From the NCBI RefSeq assembly GCF_034087045.1, contig NZ_CP139247.1, positions 124,001 through 188,000 of the forward strand: 64,000 bases of DNA, read 5' to 3'. Each line of letters opens with the position of its first letter. The first letter of the stretch is position 1. The position numbers and the translations under genes are program-made. The DNA comes from Chitinophaga sancti (GTDB lineage: Bacteria > Bacteroidota > Bacteroidia > Chitinophagales > Chitinophagaceae). Shown here one piece after another: positions 7,663 to 18,036 of the stretch. Under the pieces are notes generated by a model. The model saw only the letters and a program-made list of their open reading frames with translations, did not search any database and had not been told where the DNA came from.

Positions 7663-10287
7663 TTAATCTTTCAATTTTTGAACACCCAAATCAATTCCTT
7701 TTAATTTCGCAGGTACGCCATATTTCATCCATTTAGGAGGTAAAGAGTCTTTTAAATAAAAATCAAAAAACTGATTAATTCTTAGGGTATAATCCTTTGA
7801 ATTTTCCTCATCTAAAACATGGTGTCCTTCATTGTCATATTGCAACAACCATACTTTCTTGTTTAGTCTACGAAGAGATAAATACATCTCCATTCCTTGA
7901 AAAAAAGGAACTATACCATCCTTCTTGTTATTCATCAATAATAATGGAGTACATACTTGATTTGCTTTTAGTATAGGAGAATTTTCAATATATAAATCTT
8001 GCCTTTCCCATAACGTGGCTCCTATTCGATTTTGTGATACCTCAGCAAATTCCTGACGACTTTCTCCTCCTCCTAATAAAGAATTATAGTCACTTATAAA
8101 ATCTGACATTCCAGATCCCGCAACAGCTGCCGAAAAACGTTTTGTATGAGTAATGATGTAATTTGTCTCAAATCCACTAAAACTATGGCCCTGTAATCCC
8201 ATTCTAGAAGTATCAATCCAAGAATACCTTGATAAATAGTTGGCCGCACTTTCTATTGAGCTTAAGGAACTTTTCCCGGGGTATCCCATTTTATAGTTAA
8301 TATCTGGCGTAAACACTAAATAGCCATGACTGACAAACCACGGAATATTTAAAAGTCCATGCGTATATCCAGGTTGCTGAAACTTATATAATTCATCAGA
8401 CATCTTTTCATAGAAATGAAAAATAATTGGATAAGTTTTTGTTGAATCAAAATTCTCCGGGAAATAAAGAACCCCCTTCAAAGTTTCTCCTTCATAGTTA
8501 GTCCAAATAATTAATTTGGATGTAAGCCAATTACAATTTTTTTCTGGTGAAATATTACTTACTTTTAAAAAGTGATTAAAATCATTCGTATAGTAATAAT
8601 TTGGAGATTCAGTTGTACTTCCACGTAATACTAAATAAGATTTATTATTGCTCGATTTTACAAATATGTATTTACCCAATATAATATTTTCACTCTCATA
8701 AGTATACTTCCCCATACTTAACTGACGAAAGGACGTTAGATTTTTAATACGAACACTATAAAATCCATTTTCTTTTGTTTCGTTATTAAAGGCGCCTAAA
8801 ATTAAAGGACGCTTTACATCCAATAAAAACTGTCCGACTCTTTCAATTCCAATAACTTTAAAAAAAATGTTATTATTACGTCCCACATGCTTAGTTAAAC
8901 AAATTGGATCTGATTTACCTACAGGATCTAATAACCAGATATCAAAACGATCACTTATTAATAATGCAGAGTCTTGTGGAAACCAGCCTATTACAGAGAT
9001 ACCTCTTTTATTAGTAGGATAATCATATGTACTATCTATAATTGGTATGGGCAACTTTTTTGTAATATTTGTTAATATTTCAGTATTTAAATTATAACTG
9101 TAAATATCACTTAAAGTACTATCAAATCCGAATAAATATCTATTTCCTGGCGAAAAATCGACTTCCCTTGAAATGTTCAACCGCTTTTTACTTCCAGTTA
9201 AAATATTTTCTAAATAGCAGATTGGTTGAGAATAAATATTCCAATGATGTTCAAAAATATCTCCAGGTATATACCTAGTAAGTACCCATTTATTATCACC
9301 ACTAATGTTAACCGATTCATTATTACTATTTAATAACTTAATCGTTTTATTTTTGACATCAACTACACCTAAATATCTCTTAGGACCCAACTCCATTAAT
9401 TGCACTGATTGATTTTTAATGTCATTATAACTATATATATCTAACATGACAGAGCCTATTAATGGTTTTATGGTATCTTTATCTTGAAGATTAACAAATA
9501 AATATTGGCTACTACTATGTTTTTCCTGAATACCAATTATAGTATATAAATTAAAAATATCTAACGATTTGTCATCAATTAATAAAACTGGCTCTTTCAT
9601 TCCTTCCTCAAAAGAATAGATACAATTTCTTTCTCCTTTAACATATAGAAAATAATCATTCTTGGAGGTAAAAACTACATCATTTAATCCTGCTCCTTCC
9701 CAAACCTTGGTAAATTCATTTTTTTTAGTCTTGACAATATATAATCTTTCTTTACTATCTGACGCTGGGTTATCTTCGTTTATCAACAGCGCCAACTGAC
9801 TACCATCTTTACTTAACCAATATTTGATGACTCCTTTAAAACAATATTTTATATTTTTTTTTAGCGGTTGAAAAATAATAAATTCATCTTGGCTATTATT
9901 ATAAAAAATGCATTGAGTGTTATCATAATTAATAAGATTAAAATATTTTATTTGGGGAATAACATGAGAATCAAAATTTTTCAAAGAAATAATATATAAA
10001 CTATCATGTCGAGTAAATAATAACTGCTTGCTATTTTCAGTAAATTTTGAACTAGACACACCCACAAATCTTTTTTCGCTTTTCTCTTTTATACCTTTTA
10101 CAACTAGCACAGATTTTTCACTATTCTTATTATTAATAATATATGAAAAGTAAAGCCCATCATTTGTAATAGCTCCGCTTCCAACTGAAGTCCAGCTATC
10201 CAAAATTGCTTCATCGATTACTGGCTTTTGAGAATAACAAAATTTCGACAGGAAAAATAAAGTAAAATAAATAACACAATACTTCAT
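7663..10287 (-). CDS. Secreted S9 family (prolyl oligopeptidase-type) serine peptidase
   Basis: An 874-residue protein with an N-terminal signal peptide (MKYCVIYFTLFFLSKFCYSQ). A long beta-propeller-like region of about 580 residues is followed by an alpha/beta-hydrolase peptidase domain. The nucleophile is in GLQGHSFSGFETN (Ser about 702), the Asp is in NKKDGIVPF (about 790) and the His is in NEGHHV (about 822). The family cleaves short peptides, often after Pro; the specificity here is unknown, and a periplasmic location is inferred from the signal. Two paralogues lie at 41507 and 58088. All three begin the mature part with a similar block (PVIDEAILDSW here). It sits beside a small secreted peptide gene and a SusC/SusD pair. 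Confidence 0.9.
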   Translation of the reverse strand: MKYCVIYFTLFFLSKFCYSQKPVIDEAILDSWTSVGSGAITNDGLYFSYIINNKNSEKSVLVVKGIKEKSEKRFVGVSSSKFTENSKQLLFTRHDSLYIISLKNFDSHVIPQIKYFNLINYDNTQCIFYNNSQDEFIIFQPLKKNIKYCFKGVIKYWLSKDGSQLALLINEDNPASDSKERLYIVKTKKNEFTKVWEGAGLNDVVFTSKNDYFLYVKGERNCIYSFEEGMKEPVLLIDDKSLDIFNLYTIIGIQEKHSSSQYLFVNLQDKDTIKPLIGSVMLDIYSYNDIKNQSVQLMELGPKRYLGVVDVKNKTIKLLNSNNESVNISGDNKWVLTRYIPGDIFEHHWNIYSQPICYLENILTGSKKRLNISREVDFSPGNRYLFGFDSTLSDIYSYNLNTEILTNITKKLPIPIIDSTYDYPTNKRGISVIGWFPQDSALLISDRFDIWLLDPVGKSDPICLTKHVGRNNNIFFKVIGIERVGQFLLDVKRPLILGAFNNETKENGFYSVRIKNLTSFRQLSMGKYTYESENIILGKYIFVKSSNNKSYLVLRGSTTESPNYYYTNDFNHFLKVSNISPEKNCNWLTSKLIIWTNYEGETLKGVLYFPENFDSTKTYPIIFHFYEKMSDELYKFQQPGYTHGLLNIPWFVSHGYLVFTPDINYKMGYPGKSSLSSIESAANYLSRYSWIDTSRMGLQGHSFSGFETNYIITHTKRFSAAVAGSGMSDFISDYNSLLGGGESRQEFAEVSQNRIGATLWERQDLYIENSPILKANQVCTPLLLMNNKKDGIVPFFQGMEMYLSLRRLNKKVWLLQYDNEGHHVLDEENSKDYTLRINQFFDFYLKDSLPPKWMKYGVPAKLKGIDLGVQKLKD

Positions 10288-10735
10288 AAATGTAAATTAT
10301 AATATCATTATAATATAAACGCCCAAAAGCTCAAGTCACCATGCAAATAATTAGACAACTAAAATAGATCTATTTAAAAAATCATTTAAAATATTTTAAA
10401 AGAACAATGCCTAGTACAAGAAACAAATTAGGGTTGATTAGTAATTAGATACTTCCTAATTTTTTACTGTTAATACTATTTATTTATTTAAAGAACAGAT
10501 TTAATTTTGATAAAACCGATTCAATAAATTATATACATCAAACAACTTTTCTAATAAAAGTTTAAAGCAAAAATGATATAAATCATAAGTATAATTTTTA
10601 TTTTTTCTATTCTTATTTAACTAATTATCCGGATATATTATAAGGAATGTCTACGGCCTTATAATTTTCATTCAATGTGGACAAATATTTATAACCTAAA
10701 ACTTTAGCTTTTTGATTGAAAAAAGCAAATAAATT
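10288..10735. other. Divergent AT-rich intergenic region
   Basis: This 448-base, strongly AT-rich stretch separates the minus-strand S9 peptidase from the plus-strand peptide gene and must hold both promoters. Its last part carries a conserved block, TTATAACC followed by TTTAGCTTTTTGAT, shared with the leader of the peptide gene at 40148. No further open frame was found. Confidence 0.5.
10707..10726 (+). promoter_or_regulatory. Conserved leader hairpin upstream of peptide gene
   Basis: GCTTTTT at 10707-10713 pairs with AAAAAGC at 10720-10726 around a 6-nt loop, ending 9 bp before the ATG. The same hairpin, in the context TTTAGCTTTTTGAT, is found before the peptide gene at 40148. The first codons (ATGAAAAAAGC) contain a second AAAAAGC that could pair with the same upstream arm and mask the start codon. 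Conservation at two loci suggests a function; the mechanism is inference. Confidence 0.45.
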
Positions 10736-10975
10736 ATGAAAAAAGCAAAAATAATTTTAGCAGCTATTGGTTTGATAAGCACAATTGGAGGTACCTTAGC
10801 TTTTAAGGCTCAACACAAATTCAATGGCCAACTGAAGTGTACAACTTTTCTCGGCGGATTTTGCACAAATCTAGCCTATACTACAATTTCACCTATCACA
10901 ACTTTATACTGTACTTTAACTTCAGCACCAGCAACTACATCTTGCATCACAGCTAGAGTACGACCACTTAATTAA
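10736..10975 (+). CDS. Small Thr/Cys-rich secreted peptide (peptide 1)
   Basis: A 79-residue protein. The first 24 residues, MKKAKIILAAIGLISTIGGT then LAFK, form a Sec-like signal or leader with probable cleavage after Ala22. The remaining 55 residues contain 12 Thr, 3 Ser and 4 Cys, arranged as LKCTTFLGGFC, TTISPITTLYC and ATTSC. Three further genes in the window (40148, 50435, 62189) share the 24-residue leader ending AFK. Function is unknown. The spacing of Thr/Ser and Cys resembles a lanthipeptide core, and two LanKC enzymes lie 18-24 kb away, but a structural secreted peptide with disulfides is equally possible. It resembles short Bacteroidota secreted families of the DUF6520 kind; that assignment is tentative. 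Confidence 0.75.
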   Translation: MKKAKIILAAIGLISTIGGTLAFKAQHKFNGQLKCTTFLGGFCTNLAYTTISPITTLYCTLTSAPATTSCITARVRPLN

Positions 10976-10996
10976 TTTGAATTTAATTAAAAGTAA

Positions 10997-11047
10997 TTTT
11001 AATAAAGAAGCCAACTTATAAATATTTAGTTGGCTTCTTTATTAAAA
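10997..11047. terminator. Bidirectional terminator between peptide 1 and SusD
   Basis: A 20-bp perfect stem, AATAAAGAAGCCAACT plus flanking T's pairing with its complement, encloses an 11-nt loop. T runs and A runs on either side make it effective on both strands. It lies between the convergent peptide gene and the SusD gene. Confidence 0.85.
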
Positions 11048-11148
11048 TATATACAATTAAAAATTCACTTAATTAAAATCTATGAAAATGAAATGTAAGA
11101 CTAGACAATAAATAAAAAAACCTTGCAACTGAATAACTCATTATAAAT

Positions 11149-12627
11149 TTAATTAGTATACCCGGGATTTTGTGTAAGATTGGGATTTGCAAGTAAGTCT
11201 GAATTAGGAATTGGCAAATTTATGTAATTATGATTCCAAACGCCTCCTTTTTTAGTTGCCTCTATAGTCATAATAGAATCGATTTTATTGCTTCGAATTA
11301 AATCAAACCATCTATGACCATTTTCTGTAAAAAGCTCCATTTGTCTTTCATGAATAATAGAATTTAACAAATCCACCTTATTAGACGCATTAGTATTAGA
11401 AAGCCCAGCTCTAAACCTTATTTCATTAATGTCACTTTGAGATCCTGCAATATTATTTAGCTGAGCTCTTGCCTCTGCTCTAATTAATAATATTTCACCT
11501 AGCCTAATCATCATAGGATACTCATTCATTAAACCATTATTTGATCTCCCAATTTTATATTTATGAGGATAATAGTATACTTTATCAGTTGTAACTATGC
11601 TATCCACCCAAAGATTCATTCTTAAATCTTCAGCGTCGAAACTACGAACAATGTTTTCGCTTAAATAAATCGGATAATCTATAACTGTACTTGGACCGGT
11701 ATCCGGTAAAATAAAGTATTGTCCTTCACCAGTATTTGCCTGAATATTATGAACGGATTGCAACTGCCAAATAGCTTCTTTACTATTTTTCAAGAATACA
11801 TCATTTATATCTACCAATTCAAATAAACTTTGTTCAATTATCTTGCTGGCTTCTGTTTCTGCCTGATTATACTTTTTTCTATACAAATAGACTCTAGCTA
11901 ATAAGGCACAAGCAGCCCATTTTGTAGGTCTTATTCTTTCGTTAGAAGAGCTTAAAAGATCAACTCCTACAAATTGTTCACTTAATAGATTTTTTGCTTC
12001 CTCTAAATCAGATTCAATTTGATCATATATATCGGCAGATAAAGTTCTTTTTAAAACCGCATTTTTTAAAGGATCTGTACTTAAAATTAAAGGAACATCC
12101 CCGTAAAAATTAACTAGATAAAAATAAGCGTAAGCTCTAATAAATTTGGCTTCTCCTAATAACTGATTTTTAATTTTGGGGTTTAAGGACTTCGAACTAT
12201 TTAATCCTTCAATTGCAGAATTTACAACAAAAATATTATTATAACATTCACTCCAATAGGTTGGAGCATTATTACTAAGGATAGAATTATTGTAACAAGA
12301 TAATAAAAATATATTATTCTTATTAAAAAGGACGATTTCATCTCCTGTAAGACCAGTGATTAGGGGGATATTACCTAAATTACCATTTGAATTAAAATTC
12401 CAATTTTGATTACTAATTTTTGCATAAATTCCTGTTAATACAGATGTTGCAGTTGCATCATCATTATAAACATTCTCAGCATTTATGCTCGTATACGGTG
12501 CATTAACTTCAATCAATTTCTCGCATCCACTACACATTATTATAATTGAAGCAAAATAGATTAATAATAAACCCATAAACCGTGTATTTATATTTCGGAA
12601 ACCGTTAAATTTTTGATAACAAAACAT
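11149..12627 (-). CDS. SusD/RagB-family nutrient-binding outer membrane lipoprotein
   Basis: About 492 residues. The chosen start at 12627 gives a basic N-region, a hydrophobic stretch and a lipobox (IIIMCSGCEKLIEV), so the protein should be a surface lipoprotein. The start at 12576 is an alternative, and a longer frame from 12675 would overlap susC. SusD features are NVYNDDATATSVLTGIYAKI near the N-terminus, the TPR segment KFIRAYAYFYLVNFYGDVPLIL and the C-terminal block LLNSIIHERQMELFTENGHRWFDLIRS. SusD binds a ligand and caps the SusC channel. It lies immediately downstream of SusC in the same operon. The ligand is not predictable; the nearby peptidase and peptide hint at a peptide. Confidence 0.92.
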   Translation of the reverse strand: MFCYQKFNGFRNINTRFMGLLLIYFASIIIMCSGCEKLIEVNAPYTSINAENVYNDDATATSVLTGIYAKISNQNWNFNSNGNLGNIPLITGLTGDEIVLFNKNNIFLLSCYNNSILSNNAPTYWSECYNNIFVVNSAIEGLNSSKSLNPKIKNQLLGEAKFIRAYAYFYLVNFYGDVPLILSTDPLKNAVLKRTLSADIYDQIESDLEEAKNLLSEQFVGVDLLSSSNERIRPTKWAACALLARVYLYRKKYNQAETEASKIIEQSLFELVDINDVFLKNSKEAIWQLQSVHNIQANTGEGQYFILPDTGPSTVIDYPIYLSENIVRSFDAEDLRMNLWVDSIVTTDKVYYYPHKYKIGRSNNGLMNEYPMMIRLGEILLIRAEARAQLNNIAGSQSDINEIRFRAGLSNTNASNKVDLLNSIIHERQMELFTENGHRWFDLIRSNKIDSIMTIEATKKGGVWNHNYINLPIPNSDLLANPNLTQNPGYTN

Positions 12628-12652
12628 AGACCTAATTATTATTAATGAATAA

Positions 12653-15600
12653 TTAAAGATTAACTTGTAAACCAAGTGTAACCATTCTAAGTGGAGGTAA
12701 AGATGAAGAACTTTTTGTTTCAGGATCTAGTCCAATATAATTAGTAATTGTCAATAAATTCTGTGCATGAGCGTATAATTTCAATCCCTGCAAATGGGAT
12801 TTTACGCACCAAGAAGAAGGAGCCTCCCACGATAATGAGAGATTTTTCAATCTAATATAACTACCTCCAAAACCATATACAAAATTGCTACTTAATATAG
12901 AATAATAAGCATTAGAAACGTCGGAAGAATAACTAGAACTAAACTTCTGAATAGATGTGTTATCACCAGGCTTTCTCCATCTTGAAAGTACTGATGTTGG
13001 TTGATTTCCTTGTCCTCCACTAAAACTTCCAGGCCTATTTCCTTGAACATTGCTTGAACTATTTTGATTTACAAATTGAAATAAGATATCAAATTGAAAT
13101 CGCTTAAATTTAAGGGTATTCTGAACACCTCCATAAAATTTGGGGGCAACTTTCATAATTGCAGATCTATCATCTAATAAACTAGGAGACGAAGTACTTC
13201 CTCCGTGACTATCTTTAAATTGATACAATCCTGTTTCATTATTAACACCTTCAAATTCAAATGCTCTAACGAGATTAATTGGCTGGCCAATGACATAGGT
13301 AGATGCATATGAAGTATTTGAAAGATTAGGAAATGATATTAGCTTATTTTTTGGGATAGTTACGTTGAGACTTGTGGACCAGTTAAATTCGTTAGAAATT
13401 ACATTTTGAGTATTTAAACTTAACTCCCAACCTAAGTTCTGGATGGTAGCTGGGAAATTTTTAGTTACACCATTAAATCCTGTAATGCTTGGAAGTAAGT
13501 AAGTCACCAATTGATTTGAAGAACGATTTTCATAGTAATTACCGCTAAAATATATGCGATCCTTAAATAGTCCTAAATCAAGTCCAAATTGCATTTTCTT
13601 TGTTTCTTCCCATTGTAGATAAGGATTAGATAACCCGTTAGGAGCTAAACCAACGGTTCCTTGATAGGGAACTGGTACATTCAATCTTGAATACAAATTC
13701 AAAAATTGATAATCACCTATTTGATCATTTCCCGAAGTGCCATAACTCGCACGGAGTTTACCAAAAGAAATAACACTACTATAGTTGGCAATGAATTTCT
13801 CACCAGAAAACAGCCAAGCTCCTGCAACACTCCAAAAATTATTAAATAAATTCATCTCTCCAAATCGGCTACTACCATCTCTACGAACAGAGAAATTAAA
13901 AAGGTATCTGTCACTAAAATTATAATTAATTCTTCCAAACACTCCATTATACTTATAAATACTTGCAATAGTTGAACCACTAGAAAGACGTGGAGCAGAG
14001 CTAATATTTTCAATCTGCAAGTCTGAAGTATACCCATCTGCATATACAACCTGTTGTTGGCTGTTATTATTTTGTAGTGATCCTCCAGCTATTATCCCTA
14101 TTGAATATTTATCAATTTTTAAATCATAATTTATTTGAGGTTCAATTATCCATGAATTAATAATTCCAGATCTAAATGTTGCCGATCCTGTCAAAAAAGA
14201 TAGGTATTCTGGTGGAAAAAATTTTAATGGAGTGCTATTAAATTCATCAACTCTAAGGTTAGTATAACCAAAATTACTCTTAATAGTAAAATTCGGCTTA
14301 ATTTGATAAATTAATAACAAGTTACTAATCAAATTATAAGTCTTTATATTTGACTTAGTGTATAAGTATGCAAGAGGGTTTGACCAAGTTGAATTACCAT
14401 CTTTATCAGGTTGCCAGTTCAATGCCCCATCAGATGTATACAAAGGCGGTGCTATAGGTGATAAAGTTACCGCTAAATTGGTTAGGTCACTACTAGGAAT
14501 ATTATTATTGTCGACCATGTAGTTTCCTGATAATTGAGATCGAAAACGTTGATTATTTGTAGAATTATAAATATTAAAATGAAGAGATCCCTTTTGATTC
14601 AAATATTTTCCAGGAAAAATAGATGTTTCTGCGTGGTACCCAGCTCCTACAAGAATTTGAGTATTAGAATTTCCCCCGGAGATTGAAGCATGAGTATCTA
14701 AATATTTTGCAGTTCCTCCTAATAATACCTTCTGCCAATCGGTATATCTCGTTGTATCCCAATTTCCGTTTAAATCATAGTCATATGTAGATATCGAAGC
14801 ATTATCATTATTTAATCCTTCATGCCTGATTTCAAGATATTGCTCTTTATTTAAAAGATTAAGCCGCCTTCCAACTTTCCCCCAACCATTTTGAAAATTT
14901 ATATTAATTTTTGTTGCACCATTTTTCCCTTTCTTTGTAGTGATTAAAATTGCTCCTGATGCTGCACGAGAACCATAAATAGATGTTGCGTCAGCATCCT
15001 TTAAAACACTTATACTCTCAATATCTGAAGGGTTAATGAAACTCATTGGGTTTCCACTAAACAAAGTTCCTTGGAAGCTACCAGATTCTCCGAGAACATT
15101 ATTTATACTTGGTAAAAGTTGTGATGTATAAGGCACTCCATCTATAACATATAAAGGAGAACTATTCATAGCTAAACTATTCTTCCCTCTTATTTCAACC
15201 TTAATACCAGTATTACTAATACCTGTACTCTGTTCAATTGTTATCCCCGGAACTGCTGCCTGCAAAGATAGGAGTGGATTGGTAACTGGTCTTTTTTCGA
15301 TATCTTCAGATCTTATTACACTAATTCCCCCTCCGACTATTTTCCTGGTGGATGTAACCGAATAAGCTTCTACAATTGTTTCATCTAAAACAGGTATATA
15401 GTCTTTTAGAATAATTGAATTTTCCCACTTAAATCCACGTACCAAAATTTCTTGAGAGACGTACCCCACACTTGAAATAATAATAATGGAATTTTTCACT
15501 ACTCCTTGCAAAATAAATCTGCCATCATCATCTGACCCAGTACCAATTCGTCTTCCTTTGATTAAAATAGTTGCTCCAGGAATAGGCTGACCCTTATCAT

Positions 15601-16009
15601 TCATAACCCTTCCAGCTAAGGTAATTAGGGAATCAATAGGCTCTAATTGTTGATTTTCCTTGAAATTACTATTTTTAAAAATTACGATATTTTTGTTATG
15701 GCTGTAAGTAAAAACGCAACCAGTTCCGTTAATTACATATCTGACAATTGAATCTAACGAAACATTTGAAAAATTTATTGACATTATCCTATTGTCATCA
15801 AATTGAGCATTGCTATAAGTAAACATTATTCCTGTTCTTTGGGATATCATCTTCAATATCTCTCTTACTGATTTTTCATGTATGATAATCTTTGCGTCAT
15901 TATCTCTTACAAAAGCCTGCGCTTTTATACCTAATCCAATAAGTGACACGATTAAACAAATAAATATTTTGCAGATTGTAACTGCTTTTAATTGTACTTT
16001 ATCATTCAT
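12653..16009 (-). CDS. SusC/RagA-family TonB-dependent receptor with STN domain
   Basis: 1118 residues. In order: signal peptide; an STN/secretin-like domain (about 35-115, IIIHEKSVREILKMISQRTG) used in FecI/FecR surface signalling; a carboxypeptidase-regulatory-like domain (GRVMNDKGQPIPGATILIKG); the plug with the SusC motif SISVLKDADATSIYGSRAAS; and a 22-strand-type barrel ending in LRMVTLGLQVNL. It forms the outer membrane channel with SusD. The STN domain implies that it also signals to an anti-sigma factor, yet no FecI or FecR gene is adjacent; the nearest are more than 30 kb away in this window. Confidence 0.95.
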   Translation of the reverse strand: MNDKVQLKAVTICKIFICLIVSLIGLGIKAQAFVRDNDAKIIIHEKSVREILKMISQRTGIMFTYSNAQFDDNRIMSINFSNVSLDSIVRYVINGTGCVFTYSHNKNIVIFKNSNFKENQQLEPIDSLITLAGRVMNDKGQPIPGATILIKGRRIGTGSDDDGRFILQGVVKNSIIIISSVGYVSQEILVRGFKWENSIILKDYIPVLDETIVEAYSVTSTRKIVGGGISVIRSEDIEKRPVTNPLLSLQAAVPGITIEQSTGISNTGIKVEIRGKNSLAMNSSPLYVIDGVPYTSQLLPSINNVLGESGSFQGTLFSGNPMSFINPSDIESISVLKDADATSIYGSRAASGAILITTKKGKNGATKININFQNGWGKVGRRLNLLNKEQYLEIRHEGLNNDNASISTYDYDLNGNWDTTRYTDWQKVLLGGTAKYLDTHASISGGNSNTQILVGAGYHAETSIFPGKYLNQKGSLHFNIYNSTNNQRFRSQLSGNYMVDNNNIPSSDLTNLAVTLSPIAPPLYTSDGALNWQPDKDGNSTWSNPLAYLYTKSNIKTYNLISNLLLIYQIKPNFTIKSNFGYTNLRVDEFNSTPLKFFPPEYLSFLTGSATFRSGIINSWIIEPQINYDLKIDKYSIGIIAGGSLQNNNSQQQVVYADGYTSDLQIENISSAPRLSSGSTIASIYKYNGVFGRINYNFSDRYLFNFSVRRDGSSRFGEMNLFNNFWSVAGAWLFSGEKFIANYSSVISFGKLRASYGTSGNDQIGDYQFLNLYSRLNVPVPYQGTVGLAPNGLSNPYLQWEETKKMQFGLDLGLFKDRIYFSGNYYENRSSNQLVTYLLPSITGFNGVTKNFPATIQNLGWELSLNTQNVISNEFNWSTSLNVTIPKNKLISFPNLSNTSYASTYVIGQPINLVRAFEFEGVNNETGLYQFKDSHGGSTSSPSLLDDRSAIMKVAPKFYGGVQNTLKFKRFQFDILFQFVNQNSSSNVQGNRPGSFSGGQGNQPTSVLSRWRKPGDNTSIQKFSSSYSSDVSNAYYSILSSNFVYGFGGSYIRLKNLSLSWEAPSSWCVKSHLQGLKLYAHAQNLLTITNYIGLDPETKSSSSLPPLRMVTLGLQVNL

Positions 16010-16590
16010 AAAAAAAAATTTAAGAAAGGGACATTATGATTATTGGTTGATATTGATTTAAGTAGAATTATTTCAATATTGCTTTAGGGTAGATAACATA
16101 ACATTAAATGAAGGCTTATTAACAACTAATTCATAGCCATAAAACAACACTTAACCTTGAATTAACATTAACGATGAGACAAGTAATTGATATTTTATCT
16201 CATTTAATTAGAAATCTTGTTGCGTTGGAGGATAATTAATGTATAGAACATCCTTATTACTTCTTTTCTATATAAATAATTGGATTATTCTTAAATAATG
16301 AATGAAATTCTCCATTGTAAGTGGATAAAAATGAAAATTTATCTTTTTCTATTCGAAACTCAACAGTCTTGTACTAAACTTTGATATAAATAGCTTTGGA
16401 GTAATCAGAAACATCTTGTCGGGGTGCAAAGCTAAATAGAACCTCCATAGTATAGAGAATGAATTTTTTAAATAAATAATTATAAAATTTTAAATTAATC
16501 TGACAGCCCCATGAGTAGTAAATACTTGAGTCAACATGTTATAAAACATATCACATAGCAATAAGTATGTAAACATTCAACCGTATTCAC
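16010..16590. other. Divergent promoter region between SusC and thioredoxin gene
   Basis: A 581-base AT-rich region between two divergently transcribed genes. It must carry promoters for the SusC/SusD operon and the thioredoxin-like gene. No open frame, convincing hairpin or IS end was recognised. Confidence 0.4.
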
Positions 16591-17913
16591 ATGAAGAAAA
16601 AACATGCTTTCTTTTCTTTTTTGGTATTTTTAAGCATTAGTGCTTTATCTCAACAAAAAGGAATAAAATTTGAACAGGATCTTTCACTGAATCAAATATT
16701 TGAAAAAGCAAAGGCAGAAAACAAATATGTTTTTATCGATTGCTATGCTTCTTGGTGCGGCCCTTGTAAAGCAATGGAAAGAGATATATATTCTTCCGAG
16801 GAAGTTGGTAGTCAAATGAACAAGAACTTTATATCCATAAAATTTCAGCTAGATAGTACATCAAATGACAATCCATCAATAAAGCAAAGTTATACAGATG
16901 CACATAACCTTCAATTTAAATACAATATATACGCATTTCCAACCTTGCTATTTTTCACGCCAAATGGTGAAATTATTCATAGGGGATTAGGGTACATGGA
17001 TAAAAGTAAAATGATTAGTCTTGCTGAAGACGCAAGAAATCCAGATAAACAATATTATACCATATTAAATGATTATAAACTAGGAAAGCTTGACTACTCC
17101 GAATATCCTGAATTAGCCAAGGCGGCAAAACTATATGGAGACCAAGCAACTGAAAAAGACATAGTTGAAAATTATAACGAAGAATATCTTAATAAATTAA
17201 CTATTGATAAACTATGTGCAAAAAAAAATATAAGATTTTGGATGGACCATTTTAACCTGTTTACTACATCTAATCGGTTATTCATCGTTTGCCTAAATCA
17301 ACCAGAAAAATTAGAATATTATAGAAAAGACTTTGCAAAAGATGTCATCAAAATTGTAATCACAAAAGATATAGTTATTCCACTTTTATACAATGGTAAT
17401 CAGCCAATCTCATTAAATCCTGACTGGTCTAATATCAGGACAATAATTGCGCAGAAATTTGGGAATCAGTCAGTAGAAGAAATAATAACAGATTCTCAAA
17501 TAGATTTTTATAGAAAAATAGAAAATTGGGGGAAATATGTTTCACTATACGAAAAAAAATATAATGAACGACAATTAAAACCAGGAGGAGGGTTTGGGGG
17601 CGATGCTTTTAAATTGAATCAAGCTGCCTGGGATGTTTTTCTTTCTTGCAATGATAAAAAAATAATTCAACATGCGATTAACTGGATTAATCTAAGCATA
17701 AAAATTGGAGGAAACAATGATCCTAATTTATATGCATACTACGATACTAAAGCAAATTTATTATATAAGCTTGGGAAAATTAATGATGCTATTCAGCTTG
17801 AACAAATGGCAATAGACTCCCACTTTAGAAGTACAGGTAATAAAAGTACATATTATGAAGAAGTAATGGCTGTAATGAAAAAAGGAGAGCCAACGTGGGA
17901 TGGTAGATTTTAA
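16591..17913 (+). CDS. Secreted thioredoxin-fold protein with C-terminal helical repeats
   Basis: 440 residues with a signal peptide (MKKKHAFFSFLVFLSISALS). The thioredoxin domain spans about 25-150, with the redox motif WCGPC at 55-59 and the cis-Pro loop in AFPTLLFFTPNGE. The roughly 280-residue C-terminal part is rich in helices, and its end (ANLLYKLGKINDAIQLEQMA) resembles a TPR. It should act in the periplasm as a thiol-disulfide reductase or isomerase. Next to a four-Cys secreted peptide and a SusC/SusD locus it might keep substrate cysteines reduced; that link is inference. It has its own promoter. Confidence 0.85.
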   Translation: MKKKHAFFSFLVFLSISALSQQKGIKFEQDLSLNQIFEKAKAENKYVFIDCYASWCGPCKAMERDIYSSEEVGSQMNKNFISIKFQLDSTSNDNPSIKQSYTDAHNLQFKYNIYAFPTLLFFTPNGEIIHRGLGYMDKSKMISLAEDARNPDKQYYTILNDYKLGKLDYSEYPELAKAAKLYGDQATEKDIVENYNEEYLNKLTIDKLCAKKNIRFWMDHFNLFTTSNRLFIVCLNQPEKLEYYRKDFAKDVIKIVITKDIVIPLLYNGNQPISLNPDWSNIRTIIAQKFGNQSVEEIITDSQIDFYRKIENWGKYVSLYEKKYNERQLKPGGGFGGDAFKLNQAAWDVFLSCNDKKIIQHAINWINLSIKIGGNNDPNLYAYYDTKANLLYKLGKINDAIQLEQMAIDSHFRSTGNKSTYYEEVMAVMKKGEPTWDGRF

Positions 17914-18036
17914 TTATATTAAAACACTATTTTCCGGAAAAAATGTCAGGTTTAAAATAAAAAGAGGAAATTTTCTCCCAGTAGTTTATAATTTGGGGTT
18001 ACCACGCTCAAAATATAAACTTGGATATAGATAAAA

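Noticed and set aside
13852..14049. Small frame inside the SusC gene
   Set aside because: Shadow frame within a well-supported TonB receptor gene.
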